Source of the DNA: Arachis hypogaea
Lineage: Eukaryota > Streptophyta > Magnoliopsida > Fabales > Fabaceae
NCBI RefSeq assembly: GCF_003086295.3
Contig: NC_092040.1
Coordinates: forward strand, 3,348,001-3,412,000
DNA length: 64,000 nucleotides
Reading direction: 5' to 3'
The stretch's first letter is position 1. Every line of letters begins with the position of its first letter. Positions 1-11,522 of the stretch are shown in pieces. The position numbers were made by a program, and so were the translations under genes. The notes under the pieces were generated by a model, which had not been told where the DNA came from, did not search any database, and saw nothing but the letters and a program-made list of their open reading frames with translations.

Positions 1-2187
1 CTGCTGCTGGCTCTGGTAATTTTCTCTTACTGGTTCACTGTGTCTTCGTTTTGGTTATTTTAAATTGGTTTCTGTGATGGTAGTGACTACCGGTTCATCT
101 GAGGTATCGTGTCCTATGTTCATGTGTGTAAGTTTAGGTGTCTGCACCAAACGTGAGTTCATGGTCCTATGTTTTCATTTGTGTTTTACTTTATTTGACT
201 GAGTTTTAGTAGAAATGAAGCAGGAATGCACCATTTGGATGTTGCATCAGTTCCTGTACCAATTGCTAACAATGTCCATTCCAACATGTTCAGTTCAAAA
301 GATCACTGGTTTCGACCCCAATACACAAGGCCATCTGAAATTTGAAAAGGAAAATAACACATAAAATTTGAGTTTGTTTTAAAGTTGGGAACAATTTTTT
401 ATGCTTAAGAAAGGGAATGAAGAGCGGATGGGCTTAAATGTTTGTTCCTAGCAGTGTTTTAACCTTGGTTTGTCTCATGTGTCCCTGGAAGTGTATGTAG
501 TGCATATCTCTAGTATACAACAACTAGATCTTGCCTTTTGTCGTTAGGCATAGTTGCCTCCGAAAACTGATTGAAATCTTAGAAGAAATTATTTAAAGGG
601 ATTTAAATATATAATGGATTAAATACATATGTGATCTATTATAGGGCTCTATGTTTTGGTTTGAATTGTGTAGTTGACTCTACCTAGTGAGAAAATGCTT
701 AGTAGTTGTTTTATTCCTCCGGAGTTTGGCAAACTGGAAATGAAGCATTGCAAGCACATGAAAGAAAATGTCTATTGGAATCCTGTTAGTTGAATAGTAT
801 CCAAGATTGCAAGGTTTTTTAATAAATGAGAATATTGTAGCAAACTAACAAAAATGTTCCAATTAACCACTGGTTCTATTAGAACTCATTAAGTAAATTC
901 AACCTCTCTTGTTCTGTCTTTGGTTAGCCATTCACTTGAAACTGAATGTTCAATTGCTTCTTGTAGTTATTCTGAATTTTGAATAGTTTTCAAGATTCTC
1001 TGTTTTGGAGTATCTAATAAATCATTTAATGATATGAATGTCTAGTTTTACTGTAGTCTGTAGCTTACTAGTGGTAGCTTGTATTCTTTTTGTTTTTTTC
1101 TTGTTCATAATGATAATCTGATAATAGTGTTGGTTTCATTTGTTTCTGTTTCTTCTATTTTAGAGGTCTGACCTTAGCACAAAAGGTTTAATTGAACTAA
1201 AGTTCACTTGATCAAGATGATGTTCTATCAAACCTTTTATTTTGTGTATAACAAGTCAATCATGCACCAGTTATTGCATGAGCATGCTTATGAAATTTGA
1301 ATGAGAACACCTTGATACATGCATAATAGATGCCAGTAAATTTCATCTGTTAATTCTTAGTTTTGTTGAGATCACAAGCATGCTAAACTTAAGCAACAAT
1401 AGTTGTCTAAACTTGTCTTATATTTATCATTTTACATTCTGCATGCTTTATAGGTCCTTAAAACTTTATCCGCTTTCTTGTTTATCATTTTTTTGTCTTG
1501 GTTGTAGCTACTATCTTTAATCTTGTTAATTTGTTATGTGAAATGTGAAAACAATCTTACTGTTTACATCACATTTGATGACAGTTATACCGTTTCAACA
1601 TTGGCAATGTCATTAATGTCTACATGTGCACTATATCGTAGTTTAACTGTAGATGTGGACAATTTAGAACTATTTATTCTGTTATTGAGTTGACAATTAG
1701 CATTGGTGCCGGCACACATATAATACTCATTCATTTAAAGAGCTCAAGTTGTATGGATTAGAGATTGCCAATTTGCCTCGTTTTGTTGTGTGGATGCATT
1801 GTTTGGACCTGATGTATGACCTTGTTGTAAAGAGTTATTCTTGGTTTGGCACTGCCTACTCTAAGCCCTTGATTCAATATTAAAACATGTGAAAGGCTGT
1901 TGGTCCACATTAAAAAATGCACCAAGCACCAAAATGAAATGGTGTGCCCAAAGAGATGATATGTTAAGCTGTGCCTACCCAAGATATTTAAGCTTTGGAG
2001 GAGAAATTGATTGTGCTGCCTTGTCTTTGGCTTTGATGTTTATTATTTACCACTGAACTTGAAATTTTAGCAATAAATGCATTCATAATAATGAATAAGT
2101 CATGATACATGTGCAGGGTGTATGGCAGCCTTGGATGCAGAACACTATCTGCAAGAGATTGGTTCACAACAGGATAAGAGCGATTGA
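1..2187 (+). CDS. NTR: NADPH-dependent thioredoxin reductase, 3' end (partial)
   Basis: This is the C-terminal end of a cytosolic/mitochondrial-type thioredoxin reductase, the FAD enzyme that passes electrons from NADPH to thioredoxin h. Coding exons are 1-15 and 2117-2187; the intron is 16-2116 (donor GTAATT, acceptor TGCAG, phase 1). Bases 1-15 read (T)AAGS plus the first base of Gly; the last exon continues [18 protein letters not shown], then QDKSD and TGA at 2185-2187. The [16 protein letters not shown] run is the helix that contacts FAD at the end of plant NTRA/NTRB proteins. The rest of the gene lies to the left of the window. The 2.1 kb final intron holds no recognisable gene. NTRA and NTRB cannot be told apart from this piece. 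The identification is by remembered family sequence and is strong for so short a fragment because both splice sites and the frame agree. Confidence 0.9.
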
Positions 2188-3712
2188 CTAGCTAAAGCAA
2201 GAGGCTTAATTAGAAGCAAGGTTTAATTTGTGGGTGAAAATGAGGAAAGCTCATAATATATGCTGCTATGATTCTTATATTTAAGTTGGTATTCAATTAT
2301 ACACAATTTGATTAGAGATAGATTTGCATTGTTTTCGAAAAAGCAATGAAGGTCATTCACATACAGGGTTATTTATGGGTGGTATTCTATCTGTTTAGTT
2401 ATTGTGATAATGCAGAGATATTAGGTTGCACCTTGTATTGAAGTATTTAACCCAGTAACATGCCAGAAACGATCAGGTCAAATTTGAGTAAATTATTGTG
2501 GGCTACACTTGCTAGGTCTGTTTTGAATTTATTATATTATCCGTAGGAGTTTCCCATCATGTTACAAGCTGGATACATCAAATTATCAATCAATTATGAA
2601 TTATAATGTCATCCACCTAAAAGTGTCTGGCCCTTTTTTGACTTGGGCGAGTTTATGTTATGTTTCCTGTTCCGGGAATTCCGAAATTATATATATTGGT
2701 AGAAAACTATCCTAGGTGGTCCTTGTACTGTTTTCTTGCTAACGGCCAATACCTGGCTAGTGCCTAGTGCTGCTACAAGGAAAATGCTGCTATTCTGATG
2801 CTCTAGCTTTGAACCTTAATTTTTATTGGCAATTGATGTGCTCATGTGCAGCTATAGAATTAATCTTCTACTACTACTATAAAAGGGTTTAGGCACTTTA
2901 ATGTCCTTTACTCACATTCTATTTTCCTATTTTATCTTTATCACTCTTTTTACCACACGTGCTCAACTTGTTCACCAATAACTACACAAAATCACTATAT
3001 GACATGTGCTATAACTGCCATTATTATTTTACAGTTACTCAAAAAAAATGCCACCAATTTTCAAAATGCAACTTCACACGTCGATGCTATTGGAAAAGAA
3101 TGGTTTTACGTGAAGGTGAAGCCTGAAAGGTGTATTTTTATTGCACAAATATGTGTACATGAAGCGTCAATTGTTTTTGGTTTCATGTTAAAATGATTGT
3201 TATTAACCATCAAAACCTGAATATTCGTTGTTACCAAAATTATTGTAGCAATCGAAAATAATCTGCCTTTCAGAACCATCTAAAGAGAGAAACAGAACAA
3301 TGCACACTCCGAAGACGAATTCATAGTAAAAGGAACATTGATTTTTTATCATCGCAAGTACATGGTTTGTATCCTCAATTTATGCAGATAAGCACCCTAG
3401 TACTTCAATTAAATGAGAGTGCAACATTTATTAAAGTAGGTTCACTTTGGGAGCACAACAGTATTTAAAAATTTAATTTATTGTCTACATTATTACATTT
3501 CCCATACAATGTACTAATTCAACCATTATCTTATTTTATTTTACAACCATTTCATTACAATACATGTGGATGAGAAAAGTGAGAATTCAAAGGTGTTACG
3601 CTTCCTAGGACTTTTTTTTTTAGTATTTCTACATGAATTGTCTACATTGCGAACCAATGAACCAAGCACAAAATTTACTAATTATAAATAGATTGCCCAT
3701 AATAACCATCAA
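2188..3712. other. 3' UTR and intergenic region, no gene seen
   Basis: The 3' untranslated region of the thioredoxin reductase starts at 2188. No canonical AATAAA was found in the first 200 bases, so the poly(A) site is not placed. The rest is AT-rich single-copy-looking DNA with only short random open frames. Confidence 0.5.
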
Positions 3713-3784
3713 GCCGTCTTAGCTCAGCGGTAGAGCGCGTGGCTTTTAACCACGTGGTCGTGGGTTCGATCCCCACAGACGGCG
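3713..3784 (+). tRNA. tRNA-Lys (anticodon UUU)
   Basis: A complete 72-base cloverleaf can be folded by eye. The acceptor stem is GCCGTCT/AGACGGC with discriminator G. The D arm is GCTC/GAGC, the anticodon stem CGTGG/CCACG around the loop CTTTTAA (anticodon TTT), and the T arm GTGGG/CCCAC around TTCGATC. The TTCGATC loop and flanks form a good internal B box. There is no intron and no encoded CCA, as expected for a nuclear gene. A run of T (3785-3789) directly follows and would stop RNA polymerase III. Product: lysine tRNA reading AAA and, by wobble, AAG. Confidence 0.96.
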
Positions 3785-3789
3785 TTTTT
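3785..3789 (+). terminator. Pol III terminator of tRNA-Lys
   Basis: Five T residues start one base after the discriminator base, the usual RNA polymerase III stop signal. Confidence 0.8.
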
Positions 3790-3790
3790 C

Positions 3791-3886
3791 ATATTTTTCT
3801 CCGGCATTTCAAACTAATAGAGTCATTAGAGTCTAGCTATTTTTCTCCGGCATTTCAAACTAATAGAGTCATTAGAGTCATTAGCT
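3791..3886 (+). repeat. 47-bp tandem duplication beside the tRNA
   Basis: Two nearly identical units of about 47 bases (around 3793-3838 and 3839-3886) share TTTTTCTCCGGCATTTCAAA and then an ACTAATAGAGTCATTAGAGTC block. The second copy repeats the GAGTCATTA part once more. No coding sense. Confidence 0.75.
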
Positions 3887-5724
3887 ATGACGTGACCTTA
3901 ATTGTATTGTGTCACCACTTTTTCTTGATTAATAAATTTCAATTTCTTAATTTTATTTGATCATGTATTACTTTGAAATTAAATATCAATTATTTTCCTT
4001 ATATTTGGACACTATCAAGATTGGCCATCACCGATAAAAATTGTGAAAAATAATACTATTAGAAATAGAATTATTTATGCGTTTATGTTTAACAATTTAG
4101 TCTTTAAAAAAATTAATTTATAAACATAATATTAGAATTTTTATAAAAACAAAATCTAAAGTTGGAGACTCAAGCTCTTACGACAAACATTACTACATCA
4201 CAATTCTTATACTGATCTCAAACTTGTAATCAATGAAACAAACAAAACAATGGTAGATCAAACCATGATTGTTACGTTTCTTACTTCATTTTCCCTAATT
4301 CCTAATCATGGTTCTGTTCAAGAAACATACTTTTTATGCCAAAAAGGCAAATCATAATTGATAAAACCTTCACGTGATATGATGTTGATACATGTGCCAA
4401 TTCTGACCTCTAGATCTCTAATTCTCTACCATGCTCTCAGAATAGCCACAATATATCAAATCATATTGAAATTTAATTATTTAAATTAATTTAAGATATT
4501 GTAACATTCTCCTAAAACTAAAAAGTAGTCAACGGGTCAAACTTTTGTTCGGCGGCCCAATAGAGGGATTGGATCGTAATTACGACTAAATGCTAGTTTG
4601 AGACTTCTCCAACTTAACAAAAAAAACTTGTACACAACTAAGAATTAGAACCACCACATTTATTTAATCGAGTAAATGAGTTGAATATTAATAAAAACGA
4701 ATTTTAAAGGGCATTATTAGATTTTTTTTTGGGAGGGGGGAGAGGTAAAAAAGTGTAAAATTTTCTTAGGAGTTAAGAGTTAAGACCTTACTTTATTAAT
4801 TAAACAGATAATAAGCTAACTTGCAAAAATGATCAAGGAGCATGCATAACTTAATTGAATGTCATATATTTATTAAATCATCCGCCACTTGGGATGTTTA
4901 TCTTCTCCCTAAATTTACAAACTAACATAATGGGGGGAGATTACAAGCACAAGAGACAAACATTAATAAATAGCATTAGATGACGGACACTAATGACACA
5001 CAACACAGATCATTATAATTTAAAAAAAGATAAAAAGAAAAAAGAATAAAACTAAATTTGATTCTCAAGTCTTTTATGTACAAACTTTAGAAAAGGAAAA
5101 ATGTTCATGACACTCATCACATTCACATGGACTTGAGATATATAAGTAATTCTAATTTGCAGGCTGTCTTCACTGTTTGTTTCTTCCTAACAAAAACACA
5201 CACACATGCCTCCCTGGGGTCCCATTTTTTGTTTGTTTTTTTTATTACTCTACAAAAGATGCCATTGCCAACCATGGACTTGTTATTCTCACACCCCCAC
5301 CACTTTTACAAAATTGTCTCTGTGATTTGTGATCCTCACTCACACATGTACTGGTTTGGCATATCTTTCTTTTTCTTAATATTTTTAAGGATAGAGCTTA
5401 AATTTTATCTTGAATATTGTAAGCATAATTCAAATTCAATTGAGTTTTTAACTTTGAAAAATTTTAATTTAATCTCTAATACTACACTTCATGATTTAAT
5501 CTAATCTCTTATTGAGATCACAGTAGGACTAAATTAAATCACAAAATATAGTATCAACAATTGAATAGCACTTACAACTTCACAGACAAAATTAAACCTT
5601 CATCTTTTTTTTTTTTTACATTATTAATTGATTGATGATACAAGTTTTTTAATTTAACTAAATGTTACACTCCCATTTTTTTATGATTAAATTGAGAAGG
5701 CATGGTGAAGTGAGCTAGTTAGGC
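3887..5724. other. Intergenic region downstream of HMGR
   Basis: AT-rich DNA between the tRNA and the 3' end of HMGR. It must contain the HMGR 3' UTR on the minus strand next to 5724. The open frame at 5127-5504 has no family signature and looks like chance. Nothing else recognised. Confidence 0.5.
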
Positions 5725-8700
5725 TTATGAGACCATCTTGGAAACATCCCTGCTAGATCTGTTGTATTTCATGTGACTCTTGACCAGTTGACCAGCTGCA
5801 ATTGCAGACATGAGAGAGAGCTCACCTGCTAGAACTGCACCTGCTACTATTGTGGCCAATTGTTTTGCGTTTCCACCTGGACTCTCTTTGCATGCACCCT
5901 TCACTCCAAGTAGGCTAAGGCATGCTGATTGAGATGACAGTTGTGTTCCCCCTCCAACTGTTCCCACCTGCACCATTTATTCTCTTAATTTTTAAATAAT
6001 AAAAAAATTCAAACATGTTTAATATCTTAAAAAGGTTAAAAATAAAGTAAGCGTTTATTCTAGTCATTCAAATTATGACTATGATTTAATTGGTATTTAA
6101 GAATAAAAAAACTAAACAAAGAATATGTATTCAACAAAAATTAAGAAGATAATTAGAAAGATGATTGAGGATAATGAATCAGTCCTCTAAAGATAATTAT
6201 ATACGAAATTAAATTACATGAGAAAAGATCATATCATTAACATCTCCATCATCAACAGATCAGAAAATTGATATGAGAAGCAACATTTAGGTAGTTGGAA
6301 ATTGAAATAGTGGTTGTAACTAAGAATTGGGACAGGCCAAAAGACTTGTTGATATTTAAGAAGGAGTTTATTTAATATGCTAATTTATTAGTATGCTTGA
6401 CTTCATTTAGCCTCATCCAAAATCACTTAATTTGATAAGTATAGGTCTGAACTTAAAGTTGGTGTTATGTCATTTACACTTATGGTTGATTAAGATTTTA
6501 GTTGATATAGTCTTATCATAAAGTACATAGTTTCATAAACATAAACTTTCTCCGTTTCGGTTAAGAAATTTTAATTTAATAACTACATCCAACCACATCA
6601 TATAGAAAGAAACTACATGATAACATGAGATGGAGTTCAAAAGAGAGTAATTAGTTTATACTTTATTGTTTATATTCCAAATCCCTTTTTTTCACTCCTT
6701 TACAAAATTATCGATCAGAACAACAAAGTTTTTATTTTAAGTTATTTACCTGTATTCCACTCCAATCTAAACTATATTAATCCAAACACCGGTTTGGTTT
6801 GAGTTCATTCCTTAGGAAAAGGACTGCCTGGGACACTAATTTGTTCTGCGTACATGTGACGAAGAAACATGTTTTGTAAAGTGAGAAGTATTGTCTGTAC
6901 CCAACTATCAAGAAGTGTCTTGTATGTTTCTTACACGTTTTATTATCAAAGAAAATAAATAACAATACATAATAATATTAAGAATTTTTTTTATGGTAAT
7001 ACCACATGGCCAAGTTATTTTCATAATCATGTGTAACTAAATTGGTCTAATAATGTATTTGTACAATAAAAATCAGTTGAAGAAGAAAGAAAGACATAAA
7101 AATAAGAAAAACAATTAGTTAAACTTAGTTCCAAACACAATTTATTGAAAATGTAAACTTTCTTTTTAATTCAAACCTGACGTATTATCGCAAAGTTTGG
7201 AAAATACAACTTAAATCCATAATTTTGAGATCACAGAGAGACAATAAAACTGTTATTTTAGAATTCTTAGTCTCAAATATTATTTAAACAATGAATATTA
7301 CTACTTCTATTTTGATAATATTACTTTTTTTTATAAATCTTTTTATATAATAAAAAAATTATATATAAAATGGTATTAAAAAAAATAAGAGTAAAATTAT
7401 ATCTTTTCTATTAATTATACCAAGGTAAAAGTTTATGAGATAAATAGTGCAAGCACAGAATCTCTTATTTGATGATATCATGTGTCTATGAGGGACAAGT
7501 GTGGACCAACCACTTTCCTGTTACCTTGAACACGTGCCGTTGCCAAACACTGTACAAAACGACATATCTAGACTCTACTACTTACTTGGTCAGTCCCCAC
7601 ACCCTCACATCTACCACAACCCAAATCAAGAATGAAGAATCTACCATATACATGCTGTAAGGTTTTGTTAGGTGTTACATATTCTTTGATCTTTATGGAT
7701 GACATATATTTCTTTTGACTTGTAGATTTAGATTATTAAAAAGATAACTAATTTGTCTAGACAGAAATGCCATATCATGTAATGTGGTATTATATTAGGG
7801 TGGTGATTTTAGTATGATTATATAACACTGAATATGATATTTTAAAAAGTATTGTTATACCGAAAGTAATATTTTTGAAAAAGTGTTGCTAAAAAAACTG
7901 TTACCAAAATATATAAAAAAAAATAAGACTTTAGTTTTAACAATATTTGTATAATCACTGGAATATAGACATATTAGAATTCACCGTTATATTATACCAA
8001 AGACTTATTAGTTAGATTAATAAACTAAGATTTGGGGGAAAAAACTCAAGATAAAAAAATCTTGATTTAACTCTTAACCAATTTGAAATAGGTTACAAGA
8101 TATGGCGTTATTAAATGAATACTACAAATATTTCTACAATTAGAAGCAACATCCAAGATAAGAAGGAGTTAAATTAAGAACCAACAAAGAGAGTAAGAGC
8201 AATAATGAAAATGTTACCTCAATAGAAGGCATGGTGACAGAGATATGAAGGTCCTTGCCATTGTTGACGGCCTCCATCATGGTGATGCAATGAGAGCTCT
8301 CTACATTCTGAGCAGGGTCCTGCCCAGTGGCCAAGTACACGGCGGATACAATATTGCTCGCATGAGCATTGAATCCGCCGAGAGCACCGGCCACCGCGGA
8401 TCCGGTGAGGTTCTTCAGCATGTTCAGCTCAACCAAAGACTCTACGTTTGTCTTGAGCACTTTCTTCACCACCTCCTCCTTGATTATCGCCTCACACACC
8501 ACTGATTTACCCCTCCCTTCGATCCAGTTAACTCCGGCAGCTTTTTTGTCCGAACAATAATTTCCTAACCAACACACAAATATACCGAAACTCTTTTTAG
8601 TTATAACTAAAATATTAACGCTTTATTACGATAAGCAGTTTAGTCAAATATATGAAATTATCTAAATATAAAAATTCACCTGAAATTCCAATGACTTCCA

Positions 8701-10152
8701 TGTCTGAGAAATCAGTTTGGAGAAAATCAAGAACATTTTGGACACCTTTGGAGACCATGTTCATGCCCATGGCGTCACCGGTGCTGCAACTGAATCTAAT
8801 GTACAAATTCTTCCCTGCAAGGGCAGGCTTGATCTTCTGTAACCTTGCAAACCTGCTTGACCTGCACGTGTGTTATACGTTAAGCGAGTATGCAGAAACA
8901 AACAACAACAATTCCAATTAATCAACCAAAAAAAATGAAGACATGAAAAACATGCCAGCCTTAATCAGCTCCTAGTAAAACTCGAAAAAACAGGGGACAA
9001 ATTCCACCAACACACGTCACAAAAGAAAGCCAAGAAAAAATTCAAACTTGTCACGATATTCACTTACCCAAAAGAGCAAAGAACCAATAACATTACAAAA
9101 AATCAAAACTTGTGTTGAAGGTGTGAGTGAAAAAAAAGAACTAAAATTATGGAAAATGAAAATTACTTGTTGAAAACGACAGCGAGGGAATCGAAGTTGA
9201 TTGGGTCTTCAAGGTAGGACTTGAGTTGTGCGGCTCTGACGGCGGTGGCGAACCTGACGACGGGAGCCCTGGTCATGCCATCACGGAGGACGACGGAGGA
9301 GGCGCCGCCGGAGACAGATATGGCCTTGCAACCCCTGTTTGTGCTTGCAACCAAACAGCCCTCGGTGGTGGCCATTGGCACCGTGTGCTCAACCCCATCG
9401 AGCAACAATGGACCCGCAACACCCACCGGAATCTGAACAAACCCTATCGGCATCTCGCAGCACTGTCCCAAGATCGAATCATAATCGAAACCTTCCACCG
9501 GAAGACCCTCCAGGGACCTTCCGGTGACTCTCTCCACCGCCGCGCGCCGTATCACCGCCGCACGCCGGCAGTCACCGAGTCTGGACTCCAGAGAGTACGA
9601 CGGAACCTCGCCGGACACCACCTGCTGTACGAGCTCCTCGTCGTCGGAAGAGAGAGGAGGAATCTGAGGTGGAACGTGAAGTGGAAGCTGAGGTTTCTGC
9701 GATGGCGGAGCAGGAGAAATAGCGGCGACGGCGGAGCAGTCGATTATTCCGGCGGGGCAGGGACCGGGGTTTCTTGCGTCGTCTTTAATGATTTCTTCTT
9801 CTTCTGCTTCGTCATCGGAGGAAGGTCGTGAGGAAGCTGCAATAATGGGTTGGACAAGGCCAATGCCGAAGAATCCAAGGAGGTAGATGAGGGAAGCGAT
9901 TAAGGAGAGGAACGCTGCCATCTCCGAGAGCGTGACCACGTGGAGAGGGGTCGAGTTTCGGATCTTCTCGCGCCACCGGTGGAGGAGGAAGTATGCCACC
10001 GAGAAGAACACCCCGAAGAAGACGCCGTTTGTTACGTACAGAGGAACCACCGTGGACACCAGCTGAGGTGCTGGGGGAGGTGGCGGGGTGTTCTTCTTTT
10101 TCAAAGGTTCGCCGGCGGGGGCCGAAGAGTGGTGTCGCCGGCGAACGTCCAT
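5725..10152 (-). CDS. HMGR: 3-hydroxy-3-methylglutaryl-CoA reductase
   Basis: Reduces HMG-CoA to mevalonate with two NADPH, the committed step of cytosolic isoprenoid synthesis; plant HMGR is an ER membrane protein with a cytosolic catalytic domain. Exons (minus strand): 10152-9167, 8861-8680, 8564-8218, 5967-5725; all introns are GT-AG and the frame closes to 585 aa, normal for plants. Start ATG at 10152 gives MDVRRR, an arginine-rich ER signal. Membrane helices lie at about 36-57 and 74-101, followed by an acidic, proline-rich linker (about 107-205). Catalytic domain signatures: [18 protein letters not shown] (catalytic Glu264), DAMGMNM, SDKK (Lys396), GQDPAQN (Asp472), GTVGGGT and LVKSHM (His570). 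Ser577 in NRSSRD is the position phosphorylated by SnRK1 in known plant HMGRs. Exon 1 is GC-rich compared with the rest. All key residues are present, so the enzyme should be active. Confidence 0.97.
5968..8217 (-). other. HMGR intron 3 (2,250 bp)
   Basis: The last HMGR intron is far longer than introns 1 (305 bp) and 2 (115 bp). It is AT-rich and splits SIE from VGTVGGG. I see no coding sequence or clear terminal repeats in it; several short AT-rich inverted repeats are possible. Confidence 0.85.
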
Positions 10153-10263
10153 TTTATTATTTTTTTTCTTTTTTCTTTTTTTGGTATTGAGAGAGAGAAT
10201 GAAAATGAGAAGAGAAAAAATTTGAGAGAGAAAAATGAGAATGGAATGAGGAGGTTTAGAAGG

Positions 10264-10270
10264 TTTTATA
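10264..10270 (-). promoter_or_regulatory. TATA box of HMGR
   Basis: TATAAAA on the minus strand, about 112 bases before the ATG. It would start transcription near 10235-10240 and give a leader of about 85 bases made mostly of C and T (CTCTCTCT and TTTTCTC blocks), typical of a highly transcribed plant gene. The leader frame is open above the ATG but has no upstream ATG in frame. Confidence 0.6.
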
Positions 10271-10676
10271 GAAAGAAGGAGAGATTGTAAAAAAATGGCG
10301 AGTGGGAACACAACACAACAGAGATTGGCGCGCGGGACAAACGGGGAGAGAGAGATTCAGAGAAAGAGAGAGAGATTAATGTTAATCAATGTGAGGGATT
10401 CTATTATTTACTTAAACTAGACAAAAAAAATTAGTAATCACATTTGTTATTTATAAAAAAATATGCATTTAAAATCATTTAATGAAACATGTATTTATAT
10501 ATGTAGGTATTAAATTTAGAAATATTATAGTGAAAATTTAAAAATAAATAATAAATATTTTAGAATAATTTTTAATAAATTAATATTTTGTTTTAAATTG
10601 TTTGATAATTATCTTTCTTTCTCTTTCTTCTTTTATTATTTTATAGAGATTAATTTTGATATACTGACAGTATAAA

Positions 10677-11118
10677 ATAAAGTATTATTTTTGTCTCTAA
10701 CGTTTGGGTAAGTCCCAAAATTATCTCTAACGTTTCAATCGTCCTAAGTCCCCAACGTTTCAAAATTGACTCAATGTTGTCTTGCCGTTAGGGATACGTT
10801 AATAGAATTGACGGCGGGACAAAATTAAGACTATTTTGAAACGTTAGGGACTTAAATATGACGAAAACGTTGGGGACAAAAATGATATATAAAAGAAATT
10901 CGCAAGTTTATTTCAATGTATCATTTTTGTCCCCAACGTTTTCGTCCTATTTAAGGACCTTTGTCCCGCCGTAAATTATGTTAACGGATCCCTAATGGCA
11001 GGACAACATTGAATCAATTTTGAAATGTTATGGACTTAAATAGGACAATTGAAACGTTAAGGACAACTTGAAAACTTATCCCAAACGTTGAAGATAAAAA
11101 CGATATTTTACTCTTTAT
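10677..11118. mobile_element. Fold-back MITE upstream of HMGR
   Basis: Two arms of about 200 bases (10677-10885 and 10910-11118) are inverted copies around a short AT-rich centre. Both carry CCCCAACGTTT / AACGTTGGGGACAAAAATGAT, the GGCGGGACAA block and CAATGTTGTC. There is no coding capacity. A clear target duplication was not found (TATAAAATAA left, TATATAATTA right is only approximate). It lies about 0.5 kb upstream of the HMGR start. Confidence 0.8.
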
Positions 11119-11189
11119 ATAATTATATAATTATATTTGTCTTCTTGAATGACCATATATGTTATCAATAAAAATAGTAGTTAATCTTT

Positions 11190-11522
11190 AGGTTTAATTA
11201 TAGTCTCTATAATTTAACTAAATTTTTTATTAGATTTTTATGTTTTTTTTTTCAATTGGATTTTTATATCTTATAACTAAGTCTCTATTGTGATAAAAAT
11301 ATTAAAATTAACGAAATATTCTATTAAATAAAATGAAATATTCAATCAAGTGTAAAGCATATTCATTTTTTTAATGAAATATTCTATTCATTTTAATGAT
11401 TTTGTTACAGTAGAGACTTAATTACAAAATTTGATATGATATAAAAATTCAATTAAAAAAAATATAAGGACCTAATTAAAAATTCGATAAAATGATAAAA
11501 ATTGACAAAATAATTAAACTTA
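11190..11522. mobile_element. Fold-back MITE, GGTTTAATTA family, copy 1
   Basis: The left end GGTTTAATTATAGTCTCTAT and the right end ACAAAATAATTAAACTT are inverted, and the internal tracts (TTTTTTCAATTGGATTTTTA against AAAAATTCAATTAAAAAAAA) pair too. Related copies are at 22813-23698 and 31679-32693. Confidence 0.7.

Noticed and set aside
5127..5504. 125-codon plus-strand frame downstream of HMGR
   Set aside because: Low-complexity Phe/Leu-rich AT-driven frame with no family signature or gene context.
9226..9831. 201-codon plus-strand open frame opposite HMGR exon 1
   Set aside because: It is the shadow of a GC-rich coding exon on the other strand and shows no protein family.
10153..10311. 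N-terminal extension of HMGR in the same open frame
   Set aside because: It opens with GTG, not ATG, is made of leader-like C/T-rich sequence, contains the TATA box, and known plant HMGRs start at the MDVRRR-type methionine.
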